Notes: generated from the sequence alone by a model not told the origin. Counted from the stretch's first letter, positions 10,137 to 19,751 are shown. The stretch: 64,000 nucleotides of DNA from Pseudorhodobacter turbinis (GCF_005234135.1 NZ_CP039964.1:1989001-2053000); one strand, 5' to 3'. Numbers and translations: made by a program.

Positions 10137-10198
10137 CCATGCATGACCAAAACGCTAGGCCAAACATACCCTTTTCCCTTGAATTGCAGGAGCGTATT

Positions 10199-11308
10199 TT
10201 GGCCAATCCTTCCCTTCTAATCCTTGCCGGTGACGGCATCGGCCCCGAAGTCATGACCGAGGTCAAAAAGATCATCACATGGTTCGGCGACAAACGTGAC
10301 ATGCAGTTCGACGTCACCGAAGATCTGGTCGGTGGCTGCGCCTATGACAAGCACGGCACGCCTTTGCATGACGATACGATGGCCCGCGCGCTGGAAGTGG
10401 ACGCGGTGCTTTTGGGTGCCGTTGGTGGCCCGAAATATGACGACCTCGACTTCTCGGTCAAGCCGGAGCGGGGGCTGCTGCGCCTGCGTAAGGAAATGGA
10501 CCTTTTTGCCAATCTGCGCCCGGCCCAGTGCTTTGACGCATTGGCTGATTTTTCCAGCTTGAAGAAAGATATCATCGCGGATCTTGATATCATGATCGTC
10601 CGCGAATTGACCTCGGGGGTTTATTTCGGTGAACCGCGCGGGATTTTCCCCGATAACGAAGGCGGCCGGGTTGGCGTGAACACCCAGCGCTATACCACCA
10701 GCGAAATCCGCCGCGTTGCACGCTCTGCCTTTGAACTGGCAAAGCGTCGCGGCAACAAGGTCTGCTCGATGGAGAAGGCCAATGTGATGGAATCCGGCAT
10801 TCTGTGGCGCGAAGAGGTGCAATTCATCCATGATACGGAATACCCCGAGGTGGAGCTGTCGCATATGTACGCCGACAATGGCGCGATGCAGTTGGTGCGC
10901 TGGCCCAAGCAGTTTGATGTGATCGTGACCGACAACCTCTTTGGCGATATCCTGTCGGATTGCGCTGCGATGTTGACCGGTTCGCTTGGCATGTTGCCCT
11001 CGGCCAGCCTTGGTGCGCCGCGGGAAAATGGTCGCCCACGCGCGATGTATGAGCCGGTACACGGTTCCGCGCCTGACATCATGGGCCAAGGCAAGGCAAA
11101 CCCGATTGCTTGCATCCTCTCCTTCGCGATGGCGCTGCGCTATTCGTTTGATCAGGGCGATGAGGCAACACGTCTGGAGCAGGCCGTGGAAAAAGTGCTT
11201 AGCGATGGCGCACGTACCGCCGATCTGATGGGCAAAGAAGGCGGCACCCCGATCAGCACTGGTCAGATGGGCGATGCTATTCTGGGCGCGTTGGACGCCA
11301 GCCTATAA
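10199..11308 (+). CDS. leuB: 3-isopropylmalate dehydrogenase
   Basis: NAD-dependent oxidative decarboxylase of leucine biosynthesis, converting 3-isopropylmalate to 2-ketoisocaproate. The start is taken as TTG 10199: AGGAG ends about 5 bases upstream and translation then begins with (M)[18 protein letters not shown], the normal LeuB N-terminus, giving 369 aa. The longer in-frame ORF from 10106 would overlap the preceding gene and add 31 unconserved residues. Conserved stretches include [14 protein letters not shown], the metal-site region [21 protein letters not shown] and [16 protein letters not shown]. It completes leucine synthesis with leuCD. Confidence 0.95.
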   Translation: MANPSLLILAGDGIGPEVMTEVKKIITWFGDKRDMQFDVTEDLVGGCAYDKHGTPLHDDTMARALEVDAVLLGAVGGPKYDDLDFSVKPERGLLRLRKEMDLFANLRPAQCFDALADFSSLKKDIIADLDIMIVRELTSGVYFGEPRGIFPDNEGGRVGVNTQRYTTSEIRRVARSAFELAKRRGNKVCSMEKANVMESGILWREEVQFIHDTEYPEVELSHMYADNGAMQLVRWPKQFDVIVTDNLFGDILSDCAAMLTGSLGMLPSASLGAPRENGRPRAMYEPVHGSAPDIMGQGKANPIACILSFAMALRYSFDQGDEATRLEQAVEKVLSDGARTADLMGKEGGTPISTGQMGDAILGALDASL

Positions 11309-11314
11309 ATGCAT

Positions 11315-11341
11315 CAAGGCGCGGGGATGTCCCGCGCCTTG
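11315..11341 (+). terminator. Stem-loop after leuB
   Basis: A perfect 11-bp GC-rich stem (11315-11325 with 11331-11341) with a GATGT loop lies 6 bp after the leuB stop. The T-tract is poor (TCACTTTT), so termination may be partial. It separates leuB from the convergent accA. Confidence 0.6.
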
Positions 11342-11399
11342 TCACTTTTCCGCCAATGCGGATAACGAATTGTGGCTTCAGGCCCGCAATAAACCAGCG

Positions 11400-12359
11400 T
11401 TATGCCGCCAGCCCCTTGGAGCCCATAGAGATAAACTTTTGTCGACGATCCTTGATCAGGGCATCGGGCTTCATATCCTTCATCTCATCAAGCATGGTCT
11501 GGATGGCAGTGCCCACAGCGGCGATCTGGGCGGTCAAATCGCGTTGCGCACCGCCCATCGGCTCTGAGATAATGCGGTCAATCACACCCAGCTTTTGCAG
11601 ATCCTGCGCGGTCAGGCGCAGGGCCTCGGCCGCCTCACGCATCTTCTCGGAGTTTTTCCACAGAATGCTTGCACAGCCTTCGGGGCTGATCACCGAATAG
11701 ACCGAATGTTCCAGCATCGCGATGCGGTTCGCCGTCGCAAAAGCCACCGCCCCACCAGAGCCACCTTCACCGATAACAACCGAAATCAATGGCACGCCGA
11801 TTTCCAGACATTTCTGGGTAGAGCGGGCAATCGCCTCGGATTGGCCACGCTCTTCTGCGCCCTTGCCAGGATAGGCGCCGGGGGTATCCACCAGCGTCAC
11901 GACGGGCAGGCCGAACCGATGCGCCAGATCCAGCAAGCGCACGGCCTTGCGGTAGCCTTCGGGGCGCGACATGCCGAAATTACGTTCAATCCGGCTTTTG
12001 GTGTCATTGCCCTTTTCATGGCCGATCACGACAACGGGCACATCATTAAAGCGGGCCAGACCGCCCATGACGGCATGATCGTCGGCAAAATTCCGGTCGC
12101 CCGCAAGCGGCGTGTACTCGGTGAACAGCGCCTCGATATAATCTTTGCAATGGGGCCGGTCGGGGTGACGTGCCACAAGGCATTTTTGCCATGGTGACAA
12201 GCTTTTATACAGATCGCGCAGCATGGTTGCGGCTTTGGCATCAAGGGCCGCCGCTTCCTTTTCCACATCCATCTCTTTGTTAGACCGCGCCATCGCGCGC
12301 AGCTCTTCGGCTTTGCCTTCAATCTCTGCCAAAGGCTTTTCAAACTCGAGATAGTTCAT
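11400..12359 (-). CDS. accA: Acetyl-CoA carboxylase carboxyltransferase subunit alpha
   Basis: Alpha half of the carboxyltransferase that moves the carboxyl group from biotin to acetyl-CoA for malonyl-CoA synthesis; partner AccD is encoded at 60990-61973. From the start [16 protein letters not shown] (ATG at 12359, AGGAG eight bases upstream on this strand) it has 319 aa, the family length. Recognisable stretches are [38 protein letters not shown] and [18 protein letters not shown], the last forming the oxyanion region. It is monocistronic as far as can be seen. Confidence 0.97.
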   Translation of the reverse strand: MNYLEFEKPLAEIEGKAEELRAMARSNKEMDVEKEAAALDAKAATMLRDLYKSLSPWQKCLVARHPDRPHCKDYIEALFTEYTPLAGDRNFADDHAVMGGLARFNDVPVVVIGHEKGNDTKSRIERNFGMSRPEGYRKAVRLLDLAHRFGLPVVTLVDTPGAYPGKGAEERGQSEAIARSTQKCLEIGVPLISVVIGEGGSGGAVAFATANRIAMLEHSVYSVISPEGCASILWKNSEKMREAAEALRLTAQDLQKLGVIDRIISEPMGGAQRDLTAQIAAVGTAIQTMLDEMKDMKPDALIKDRRQKFISMGSKGLAA

Positions 12360-12568
12360 TGCATACTCCTGATCGGACCAAAGGATATATGAACGTAGTA
12401 GGGGGCGATTGCAACTCGGCAAGATTTACGAAAAGGGCGTATGGCGTAAAAATATGGTTATCAAGGGTTCGGCCTGTCGGTGTGCGCCTTAAACTGCCCA
12501 TGCAAAGCCTTTCCTTGCCGTGCCGTCCGTGCGACCTTACGGCCAAGCGATTGACAAGGGGTTCCCCC

Positions 12569-13096
12569 ATGCATCTTCCTTCATGGCTGCGCGCGTTTAT
12601 CGGGCGGCCTTCGCCACCCGCGCCGCCCGGCGTGGATAATGCTGTTCGCATGCATATCGCCGCCAGTGACCCGGACTTTCCGGCAAAACGAGAGGCTGCC
12701 GTTAGCGCCGTTATTGCCGCGATTGATGAGGTGGCCCTGCATCATGGGTTTGATAAAAAGCCGAAGTCCTGGGCCAAGAAGGGTGCGCTGGGGCTTGTCT
12801 CTATTCACCTGCAACGCAGCCGTTTCGGGTTTTACTGCCAGATCAACCTTGGTTTTCAACCGGCTTCACACAGGGCCGAGGGGCCTTGGGCACAAGATGA
12901 TTTCGTGCTGCTTGGCCTGTTTTTCCCGCCCGACCCCTCGCTGATGGAAGAGCGTGGCACCATCACCTATCTGGATATCTTTAAGGATGAGGCCAGCCTA
13001 GCCCCGACCATGCGGGTTTTGGACGATCTCGCCCTGCCGTGGCTTGTGGCGCATCTGACTGATGTTGAGGCGCATAACAGGCCGATGCGGCCCTGA
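12569..13096 (+). CDS. DUF4304-like hypothetical protein
   Basis: Cytoplasmic protein of unknown function, 175 aa from ATG 12569 (AAGGGG upstream); an in-frame ATG at 12500 would add 23 residues. There is no signal peptide or membrane segment. The middle part (GFDKKPKSWAKKGALG, then VSIHLQRSRFGFYCQINLGF) resembles the DUF4304 pattern of a short GF-K-K motif followed by a QxSRFG...INLG strand pair. The assignment rests on pattern recognition only. The gene stands alone between accA and the TRAP operon. Confidence 0.55.
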   Translation: MHLPSWLRAFIGRPSPPAPPGVDNAVRMHIAASDPDFPAKREAAVSAVIAAIDEVALHHGFDKKPKSWAKKGALGLVSIHLQRSRFGFYCQINLGFQPASHRAEGPWAQDDFVLLGLFFPPDPSLMEERGTITYLDIFKDEASLAPTMRVLDDLALPWLVAHLTDVEAHNRPMRP

Positions 13097-13189
13097 TTTA
13101 TAGGGACGGCAGGGGGTGCAATAAAAGAATTATCTTGTCCTCCAATTCGATTTCTGGTCCATATCGCAAAACTAATGGGAGAGAAACGA

Positions 13190-14188
13190 ATGAATATTGC
13201 CCTGAAATCCGGTTTAGCCGCCATATTTGCAACGACGATCCTGTCAGGTGCTGCAATGGCAGAAACCCTGCGCCTTTCGCATAACGTCGGCGATACGACC
13301 ACTTGGCAGCAAGGCGCGGTCCGCTTCGGAGAGCTGCTTTCCGAGAAAACCGACGGCGCTTTTGATGTGCGCGTTTTCCCGAATGCGCAGCTTTCGGGTG
13401 GCGACCAGATGCGTCAGGCCGAAATGGTAGGGCGCGGTGCGCTTGATCTGGTGGTGACCTCGGCGATTAACGTAACCCCCTTGGTGCCGGAAATGGCCGT
13501 GTTCTCGTTGCCCTATCTTTATGGCGGCTACGATCAGGTTGACGCGACAACGCAAGGCCCTGCGGCCGGTTTGCTGGAAGATATCCTGCGCGAAAAGGGG
13601 ATCGAGGTTCTGGCTTGGGGCGAAAACGGCTTTCGTGAGGTGACCAACAACACCCGTCCGATCAAATCACCCGCCGATATGGAGGGGCTGAACATGCGTG
13701 TTGCGGGCCCGATGTATATCGACGTGATGAATGCCCTTGGTGCCAACCCGCAGCAGATGCAATGGGGCGAAACCCTGACGGCCCTGCAACAAGGCGTGGT
13801 TGACGGGCAGGAAAACCCGATCGGTGCTGTGATCATCCCGCAGCAGGTCTATGAGATGCAGAAATATCTGACCACATGGCACTATTCCTATGACCCGATT
13901 TTCCTTGGCGTTTCTAAAAAACGCTGGGAGTCATTGGATGCCGAGACCCAAGGCCAAATGCGCGAAGCCGCAGTTGAGGCGATGGAATATCAGCGCCAGA
14001 TCACCCGTGAAGGCACAGATGCAGGCGTCGCCTTCTTGCGTGAAAAGGGCATGGAAGTATATGAGCCGACCGAAGCAGAGCTGCAGGCGTTCCGCGATGC
14101 CACCAAACCTGCCTTTGACGAATGGGCCGCCAAGGTTGGCGATGAGATCGTAGGCGCCTTCCGCAAGGCGATTGACGAAGCTGGCTGA
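13190..14188 (+). CDS. dctP: TRAP transporter substrate-binding protein DctP
   Basis: Periplasmic receptor of a tripartite ATP-independent transporter driven by an ion gradient. The 332-aa product has a signal peptide (MNIALKSGLAAIFATT..., cleavage after AMA). DctP-family marks include the ligand-binding arginine region NMRVAGPMYIDVMNALGA and the signature PQQMQWGETLTALQQGVVDGQE. The start ATG 13190 has GGGAGAG 6-12 bases upstream; ATG 13175 lies before that site and is unlikely. The ligand is probably a carboxylate but cannot be named. Confidence 0.92.
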   Translation: MNIALKSGLAAIFATTILSGAAMAETLRLSHNVGDTTTWQQGAVRFGELLSEKTDGAFDVRVFPNAQLSGGDQMRQAEMVGRGALDLVVTSAINVTPLVPEMAVFSLPYLYGGYDQVDATTQGPAAGLLEDILREKGIEVLAWGENGFREVTNNTRPIKSPADMEGLNMRVAGPMYIDVMNALGANPQQMQWGETLTALQQGVVDGQENPIGAVIIPQQVYEMQKYLTTWHYSYDPIFLGVSKKRWESLDAETQGQMREAAVEAMEYQRQITREGTDAGVAFLREKGMEVYEPTEAELQAFRDATKPAFDEWAAKVGDEIVGAFRKAIDEAG

Positions 14189-14195
14189 TTGAAAC

Positions 14196-14218
14196 TGGCG
14201 CGGCACCCTGCCGCGCCA
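14196..14218 (+). terminator. Stem-loop between dctP and dctQ
   Basis: A perfect 10-bp GC-rich stem (14196-14205 with 14209-14218) with a CCC loop sits 7 bp after the dctP stop. There is no T-run, so it fits a 3'-end stabiliser or partial attenuator that keeps dctP mRNA above dctQM. Confidence 0.6.
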
Positions 14219-14241
14219 CCCGTCACACAAAGGGGAACGCC

Positions 14242-14712
14242 TTGCGGTTCATTCTGCGAGACTTTGAGAAAATTGTCTGCGCCGTGCTTTTTCTGGGCAT
14301 GACGCTGCTTGGTTTTACGAATGTGCTGGTCCGTTATGGCAGCAACTTCTCCTTTGCTGCGACCGAGGAAATTCTGACCAACGGTTTTTTGCTGCTGACC
14401 GTGTTCGGGGCGGCCATCGCGGCGCGTCGCGGTGAACATCTGGCCGTGACGCTGATCCATGACCTCTTGCCCAAGCGGGTGGCGCAGGTGGTTTTTATGC
14501 TGTCGGTGGTGCTGAGCGTGGGGCTTCTGGCGGCCTCGGCATGGTTTTCGTGGGCGTCGCTGATGAACCTGATGGATAACGGTATGCGCAGCTATGCGCT
14601 GGGGGTGCCTGCGTGGTGGTATCAGGCGGCGCTGCCTTTTGGTTTCGCGCTGGTGATTGTCCGCTACTTGCAACATGCCGCAGAGGTATTCGGGGCAAGT
14701 TCCGATGTCTGA
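14242..14712 (+). CDS. dctQ: TRAP transporter small permease DctQ
   Basis: Small membrane subunit of the TRAP transporter, 156 aa with four predicted transmembrane helices (about residues 11-29, 48-67, 84-108, 125-145). The family segments NVLVRYGSNFSFAATEEI and AAIAARRGEHLAV are present. Translation appears to start at TTG 14242, with AGGGGA 8-13 bases upstream. Its end overlaps the dctM start by 8 bases. Confidence 0.88.
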   Translation: MRFILRDFEKIVCAVLFLGMTLLGFTNVLVRYGSNFSFAATEEILTNGFLLLTVFGAAIAARRGEHLAVTLIHDLLPKRVAQVVFMLSVVLSVGLLAASAWFSWASLMNLMDNGMRSYALGVPAWWYQAALPFGFALVIVRYLQHAAEVFGASSDV

Positions 14713-16021
14713 GGTGTTTGGCATGGGTGCCGGAACCCAGATGATTGCGGTGTTTTTCCTGTTCATGGCATTGCGGGTGCCCGTGGCTTTTGCGCTTGGG
14801 CTGTCAGCGCTCTATGCGATGTGGCAAATCGGTTTCGGGTTTGAGCTGGCGGGTGATCTGATCGCAACCGGCATTGCCAAATATGCGCTGCTTGCGATCC
14901 CCTTCTTTATTCTGGCCGGAACCTTGATGGGGTCGCTGGGCATTGCCGAACGTATGATCCGGTTTTTCCGTGTGCTGATCGGGGATTTGCCCGGCGGTAT
15001 GGGCGTGGTTGGCACGGTTGTGTGCCTGTTTTGGGGCGCGGTTTCGGGCTCGGGGCCGGCCTCTGTGGCGGCCATAGGCCCGATGATCATTCGCGGGATG
15101 GAAGAGGACGGCTATCCGCGTGCTGCCGCTGCCGCGTTGGTCTGTACGGGGGCCGCACTTTCTATTGTCATTCCGCCCTCTATTGGCTTGGTGATCTACG
15201 GGGTGATTGCCGAGACCTCGATTTCCTCGCTGTTTATTGCCGCCATTATCCCCGGGCTTTTCATGGGGTTGTTGATGCTTTTGGTGCTGCCTTTCATCAA
15301 ATCCAAAGGCCGCAGCAGTCTTGACCGGCTTGCCCCTCCACCGACCTCGGCGGGCTATTTCCCAGACCTTTGGCGCAGTTTCCGAGAGTCCTTTTGGGGC
15401 TTGATGACGCCCGTGGTTATTTTGGGCGGCATCTATTCCGGTATTTTCACCCCGACCGAGGCGGCGCTGGTGGCCACCGTTTACGCGCTGGCGGTGGGGG
15501 GCTTGGTTTACCGCACCCTAACCCTGCGCGGGCTTTATGATGCGCTGACGGATGCAGCTGCGTCATCTGCGGTGGTGATGCTGGTGGTTGCCTATGCCAG
15601 CCTGTTCGGATGGGTGGTCACGGTAGAGGATCTGGTCGGCCAATACTCGGGCCAGCTTTTGGGGCTAAGCGATAATTCTGCGGTAATTTTGGCCGTGATC
15701 ATGCTGATTTTCCTGATCGCAGGGATGTTCATGGACCCTGTTACGGTGATGTTCATCGCCCTGCCGATCATCTTGCCGGTGGTGCGCGAATTGGGCTGGG
15801 ATCCGGTCTGGTTCGGCGTGCTGGTCATGGTGAACCTTGCCATCGGCCTGATTACGCCTCCGGTCGGGATCAACCTTTATGTGGCCGCCAATGTCACGCG
15901 CTTGCCGATCGAACGCATCGCGCGTGCCAGCCTTCCGTTCTTGCTGGTCAGCATTGTGGGGCTTGGCCTTGTGGCGGCCTTCCCAAGCCTGTCGCTGGTC
16001 CTGCCGGCATTGCTGAAATAG
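14705..16021 (+). CDS. dctM: TRAP transporter large permease DctM
   Basis: Large membrane subunit of the TRAP system, 438 aa with about twelve hydrophobic helices; it carries the ion-coupled translocation path. Conserved stretches are VCLFWGAVSGSGPASVAAIG, IVIPPSIGLVIYG, GGIYSGIFTPTEAALVA and NLAIGLITPPVGINLYV. ATG 14705 overlaps the dctQ 3' end, so the two are translationally coupled. No dctS/dctR sensor genes are adjacent. Confidence 0.95.
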   Translation: MSEVFGMGAGTQMIAVFFLFMALRVPVAFALGLSALYAMWQIGFGFELAGDLIATGIAKYALLAIPFFILAGTLMGSLGIAERMIRFFRVLIGDLPGGMGVVGTVVCLFWGAVSGSGPASVAAIGPMIIRGMEEDGYPRAAAAALVCTGAALSIVIPPSIGLVIYGVIAETSISSLFIAAIIPGLFMGLLMLLVLPFIKSKGRSSLDRLAPPPTSAGYFPDLWRSFRESFWGLMTPVVILGGIYSGIFTPTEAALVATVYALAVGGLVYRTLTLRGLYDALTDAAASSAVVMLVVAYASLFGWVVTVEDLVGQYSGQLLGLSDNSAVILAVIMLIFLIAGMFMDPVTVMFIALPIILPVVRELGWDPVWFGVLVMVNLAIGLITPPVGINLYVAANVTRLPIERIARASLPFLLVSIVGLGLVAAFPSLSLVLPALLK

Positions 16022-16025
16022 CGAC

Positions 16026-16547
16026 TTATGGTGCGGGTTTGGTCAAACCCGCCGCAATATCCAGCAGGCGTGTTTGAATCCTGAAAAGCCTGTGCAATGT
16101 GGCGGCCTCGGGAAGTTGCCTTGCCATGGCAGAGACACCTTTTAAGGTTACGGCGGTATGTCCTTCGGGAAGGTCAACGGTAAGGCTTGTGGTGGGGGCA
16201 CCGGGAACAGTGCGCAAGCGCAAACCGCTGTCGGCAACCTCTGCCTCAATTGCCTTGGTCGTGATCGCCAACGCAGCGTCATCGTCAATCAGCTCTTGGA
16301 AAAGTGCGTTTCTGGCAGCCTCATCCAAATGGGAAATTACAGGTGGGTCCCCGGGCCGTGTGGCGCGCGCGGTGATGGTGCCATCTGCTGCAATGGCCAG
16401 AATGGGCGCTTCGCCAGTGCGGGGTTTTTGGCCCCCGCTCATGTTGAAGGTCAGAACAATTGCGTCAGGTGTCATGCCGAAATCCCGTGCTTGGACGCTT
16501 GTCGTCAATCCCTGCCATACCAACACCAGCATCAAAAGAAATCGCAT
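16026..16547 (-). CDS. Small exported protein of unknown function
   Basis: 173-aa protein with a probable signal peptide (MRFLLMLVLVWQGLTTSVQA) and a mature domain I do not recognise. Visible features are a short TFNMSGGQKPRTGEAPI stretch, an acidic LFQELIDDDAAL helix and a beta-rich second half. The gene converges tail to tail with dctM, 4 bp apart. It lies downstream of the metalloprotease gene on the same strand, but a terminator-like hairpin separates them. Confidence 0.6.
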   Translation of the reverse strand: MRFLLMLVLVWQGLTTSVQARDFGMTPDAIVLTFNMSGGQKPRTGEAPILAIAADGTITARATRPGDPPVISHLDEAARNALFQELIDDDAALAITTKAIEAEVADSGLRLRTVPGAPTTSLTVDLPEGHTAVTLKGVSAMARQLPEAATLHRLFRIQTRLLDIAAGLTKPAP

Positions 16548-16561
16548 TCCTGCCTCCTGAA

Positions 16562-16592
16562 TAAAATAGGGCGATGCCTGATGGCACCGCCC
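16562..16592 (-). terminator. Terminator of the metalloprotease gene
   Basis: On the minus strand a 10-bp stem (16583-16592 with 16569-16578, one G-U pair) and a 4-base loop are followed by TATTTTAT. It lies about 26 bp past the metalloprotease stop. Confidence 0.65.
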
Positions 16593-16618
16593 GTAAATCG
16601 AAACGCGTCTATATGTTA

Positions 16619-17551
16619 TTACGCACGTTTGGACTTGCGGCGAAGGGCCGGTACAAACCCAAGGGCGCCAAGCAGCAACAGACCGCTTGCAGGCAATGGA
16701 ACCGGGCTTGGTGTGGTGCCGATATTGGCAGCCAGCGGGATCGACACGGCAGCGTATGGGTCGATGGTTTCGTAGCCAAGGTCCCGGAATGCAGCGATGG
16801 TCGTTGGCGAAAGCGTTGCAGGGATATCCACGGCAAAGGGTGTCATCAGCTCGGGGTCGTTAAAAAGGCCCAAAGCGGGGGTGCCATCTTCGGGCAAACA
16901 TGCCGCGCCGTCCAGACCTGCAACCCAGCATTCGTTCCAATGCCCGCCGCCATTTTCAAGCAAGATGGACGAAACAGATGTGCCGTTTACAGCGTTGAAC
17001 ACAGCCAACGCGTTTTCGCCGATGTAGTTGTTGCCTGTGGCATCGACCAGATCGTTGAACTCAAACTGGGTGCCAAAGCCGAGGGCGTGGGCAACCTCAT
17101 GGATGGCGGAATCGAGGAAAAGCTGCTCGGACTGCGGGAATTCGGCATCAGCACCGAAGTCAGCCGAGTCGAACTGCATGAACCCGCCAATAGCGCGATC
17201 AAAGCCGGACTGCGTTGCAAAGGACCGAGGACCAGCGAAAGCAAGCGACCCGTCGGAGCCGTCTTCATAGGTCATCCAAGCATCAAGCGTATAGACCGCG
17301 TTGGTCAATCCGGTGAAGCCGGTCAGAACGGTTTCCCAGAATGTCTCTGCCGCGCCGAAAAGCTGGATTTGACGTGCCGAGAAAGCTTCGGTCGGGTTTT
17401 GCGCGCCAGTTGCGGTGTTTCCGTCGCCGTCACTGTCTATGATGACGCCGGCCGGCAGGTAGTTAACAATCAGGTCGAAGGTGGCGGCATTTGCAGAACC
17501 GGCGTTCATTGCAAGGACCGCACTAAATGCAGTTAAGACGATTTTTTTCAT
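16619..17551 (-). CDS. Leishmanolysin-like zinc metalloprotease with VPLPA-CTERM anchor
   Basis: Exported 310-aa protein. Residues 1-22 form a Sec signal peptide (cleavage after ANA). The zinc-protease motif is H151-E-V-A-H155-A-L-G-F; a later GGHWNEC (H204) and ELMTPF turn match the third zinc ligand and Met-turn layout of M8/leishmanolysin-like proteases. Residues 284-310 form a VPLPA-CTERM sorting tail: VPLPASG, a hydrophobic helix LLLLGALGFVPAL, then RRKSKR. That tail is expected to be recognised by an exosortase-type enzyme, which is not encoded in this window. AAAGG precedes the ATG. Substrate unknown; a surface or exopolymer-associated role is inferred. Confidence 0.82.
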   Translation of the reverse strand: MKKIVLTAFSAVLAMNAGSANAATFDLIVNYLPAGVIIDSDGDGNTATGAQNPTEAFSARQIQLFGAAETFWETVLTGFTGLTNAVYTLDAWMTYEDGSDGSLAFAGPRSFATQSGFDRAIGGFMQFDSADFGADAEFPQSEQLFLDSAIHEVAHALGFGTQFEFNDLVDATGNNYIGENALAVFNAVNGTSVSSILLENGGGHWNECWVAGLDGAACLPEDGTPALGLFNDPELMTPFAVDIPATLSPTTIAAFRDLGYETIDPYAAVSIPLAANIGTTPSPVPLPASGLLLLGALGFVPALRRKSKRA

Positions 17552-17716
17552 ATTTTATACCTTTGTTATCAGGGTCGTGCCCCTCGCCCCCCCGCAAAGA
17601 CCTGCTGCGACCTAAAATAGCCTGCTGGTTAATTTTCTTGCTGACGGCTGAATTACGTAATCACGGTATTGTTACAACTTCAAGAAGATTTGACTAAAAG
17701 TCGCGACTTATGGGCG

Positions 17717-17734
17717 CCAAAATGCACATTTTGG
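17717..17734. repeat. Inverted repeat between opp operon end and metalloprotease
   Basis: Eight-bp arms CCAAAATG / CATTTTGG with a 2-base centre. It lies 54 bp downstream of the oppF stop (minus strand) and 166 bp upstream of the metalloprotease start. No T-run follows on either strand, so it is either a weak opp transcript end or a regulator site for the protease gene. A 10-bp palindrome, ATTACGTAAT, lies nearby at 17652-17661. Confidence 0.4.
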
Positions 17735-17787
17735 GGCTGCCCTTAGGTCAATCACCCCAAGGATCAACGCATGCAATCACCGGTCCT

Positions 17788-18789
17788 TTAAGCGTTGGCG
17801 AGGGGGGAGATTACCTCATGATAGGGACAAGCCACCAGATGCCCCGGCGTGGCCTCTTGCAGAGCGGGACGGTCCGTGGCGCAATCGGTCTGCGCTTTGG
17901 GGCAGCGGGTGCGGAACACGCAGCCCGAGGGCGGCGCGAGGGGGGAGGGCAGCTCTCCGCCCAGAACGGGGCGTTTGCGGGCGGCTTCGCGCAATGGGTC
18001 GGGGATCGGCACCGAGGCAATCAGCGCCTGCGTATAGGGATGGCGCGGTTCGCGGACCAGTTGGCGCGCCTCGGCCTGTTCCATCTGGCGGCCCAGATAC
18101 ATCACCAAGGTGCGGTCGCTGATATGCTTCACCACGCTAAGGTCATGGGCGATAAAGATCATCGACAGCTTCATCTCGCGCTGCAACTGTTTAAGCAGGT
18201 TCACCACCTGCGCCTGCACCGAGACATCCAGCGCGCTGACCGGCTCATCGCAGATGACCAGTTTCGGGTTCAGGATCAGGGCGCGGGCGATACCGATGCG
18301 CTGGCACTGCCCGCCCGAAAACTCATGCGGATAGCGGTTGAGGAGATTGGGCAGCAGGCCCACCCGTTCCATCATCTCACCGACACGGGTGCGGGCGTCT
18401 TTTTTGCTGACGTCAGGCTGATGGGTGGTCAGGGGTTCGGCGATAATCTCACCCACGGTCATGCGCGGGTTAAGGGCGGCAAGCGGGTCTTGGAATACCA
18501 TTTGCACATCGCGCCTGTGGGTACGCCGGTCGCGTGGCGACATGGCGCGCAGGTCGTCGCCGTTCCACAAAATCTGCCCGCCGGTGGTCGGAATGGTGCC
18601 GACAATCGCACGGGCCAGCGTTGATTTTCCCGAACCGGATTCCCCGACCACGCCCAGCGTTTGGCCTTCTTCAAGGTCAAAACTCATCTTGCTGACGGCT
18701 TGCAATTTGCCCGGTTTGGTCCACGGCCAAGCGCCGCGCGGGGTCACGTCAAAGGTCACATCCAGATCACGCACTTGCAGCAGGGTCAT
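17788..18789 (-). CDS. oppF: Oligopeptide ABC transporter ATP-binding protein OppF
   Basis: Second ATPase of the Opp importer, 333 aa. Walker [10 protein letters not shown] (about residues 49-57), signature [15 protein letters not shown], Walker [13 protein letters not shown] and the switch His in FIAHDLSVV are intact. The C-terminal Opp/Dpp extension with cysteines ([11 protein letters not shown]...C) is characteristic of this subfamily and may bind an Fe-S cluster. It overlaps oppD by 4 bases. Last gene of the five-gene operon. Confidence 0.92.
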   Translation of the reverse strand: MTLLQVRDLDVTFDVTPRGAWPWTKPGKLQAVSKMSFDLEEGQTLGVVGESGSGKSTLARAIVGTIPTTGGQILWNGDDLRAMSPRDRRTHRRDVQMVFQDPLAALNPRMTVGEIIAEPLTTHQPDVSKKDARTRVGEMMERVGLLPNLLNRYPHEFSGGQCQRIGIARALILNPKLVICDEPVSALDVSVQAQVVNLLKQLQREMKLSMIFIAHDLSVVKHISDRTLVMYLGRQMEQAEARQLVREPRHPYTQALIASVPIPDPLREAARKRPVLGGELPSPLAPPSGCVFRTRCPKAQTDCATDRPALQEATPGHLVACPYHEVISPLANA

Positions 18790-19751
18790 TTCACCACCTC
18801 AGGATCAGCATGGCAGGCGCGGCGCACATCGCGGTAGGGCAGCAGTTCAGGCTGCACATCGCCGCAATGGTCCAACCGGAAGGCACAGCGCGGGGTAAAG
18901 GGGCACCCTTTGGGCAGGCGCGACATATCGGGCGGATCGCCGGGGATTGTTGCCAGCTCATCCTGATCGATATCCAGCCGCGGCACGGCGCGCAAAAGGC
19001 CAAGGGTATAGGGGTGCGAAGGATTGGCAAACAGGTCGGTCGTCGCCCCCTGTTCCATCACCCGCCCGCCATACATCACAACCGTGCGTTCGCAGGTATC
19101 GGCGACGATACCAAGGTCATGGGTGATCAGGATCATCGCGGTGCCGAACTCTTGGCGGACCTCGGCCAGAAGCTCCATGATCTGGGCCTGAACGGTGACA
19201 TCCAGCGCGGTCGTCGGCTCATCCGCGATCAACAGGCGCGGGCGGCACAAAAGCGCCATGGCGATCATGATCCGCTGGCGCATTCCGCCGGAAAACTCAT
19301 GCGGGTACATGCGCAAACGCCCCGCCGCATCGGGGATGCGCACCGCATCCAGCATGGCGACACAGTCCTTGAGCGCGTCACGTTTCGACATGCCTTTGTG
19401 CAGGGTCAAGACCTCGGCCATCTGGTCACCGACCTTCAGGTAGGGGTTTAGCGAGGTCATCGGATCTTGAAAGATCATCGCCATCTGCTGCGCCCGCAGC
19501 TTGTTCAGCGCCGATTGCGACAGGCCCAACAGCTCATCCCCGTCCAAGCGAACAGAGCCGGTGGCAAAGCCGTTGCGCGCCAACAGCCCCATCACCGCAA
19601 AGGCCGTCTGGCTTTTGCCCGAACCGGATTCGCCAACAATGGCCAAGGTCTCGCCCGCCTCAATGGAAAGCGACAGCCCGTTCACGGCATTCACCGTGCC
19701 ATCAGCGGTGCGAAAGGTCACCGCAAGGTTTTCTACGTCAAGCAAAGCCAT
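18786..19751 (-). CDS. oppD: Oligopeptide ABC transporter ATP-binding protein OppD
   Basis: First ATPase of the Opp importer, 321 aa from [13 protein letters not shown] (ATG at 19751, AAGGA upstream). Walker [10 protein letters not shown] is followed by the [11 protein letters not shown]-loop, signature [15 protein letters not shown], Walker [13 protein letters not shown] and [10 protein letters not shown]. The Walker A ends in Gln rather than the usual Thr/Ser, a common OppD feature. The C-terminal CPFTPRCAF...C segment is present. An in-frame extension of 34 residues upstream lies inside oppC and was rejected. It shares one base with the oppC stop. Confidence 0.92.
   Translation of the reverse strand: MALLDVENLAVTFRTADGTVNAVNGLSLSIEAGETLAIVGESGSGKSQTAFAVMGLLARNGFATGSVRLDGDELLGLSQSALNKLRAQQMAMIFQDPMTSLNPYLKVGDQMAEVLTLHKGMSKRDALKDCVAMLDAVRIPDAAGRLRMYPHEFSGGMRQRIMIAMALLCRPRLLIADEPTTALDVTVQAQIMELLAEVRQEFGTAMILITHDLGIVADTCERTVVMYGGRVMEQGATTDLFANPSHPYTLGLLRAVPRLDIDQDELATIPGDPPDMSRLPKGCPFTPRCAFRLDHCGDVQPELLPYRDVRRACHADPEVVK

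Noticed and set aside
12359..12568. N-terminal extension of the DUF4304-like gene
   Set aside because: It would start immediately at the accA start region and shows no conserved pattern; ATG 12569 has a better ribosome site.
17652..17661. ATTACGTAAT palindrome upstream of the metalloprotease
   Set aside because: Only 10 bp and AT-rich, and I cannot link it to a known regulator family; noted within the nearby repeat entry but not called as an operator.
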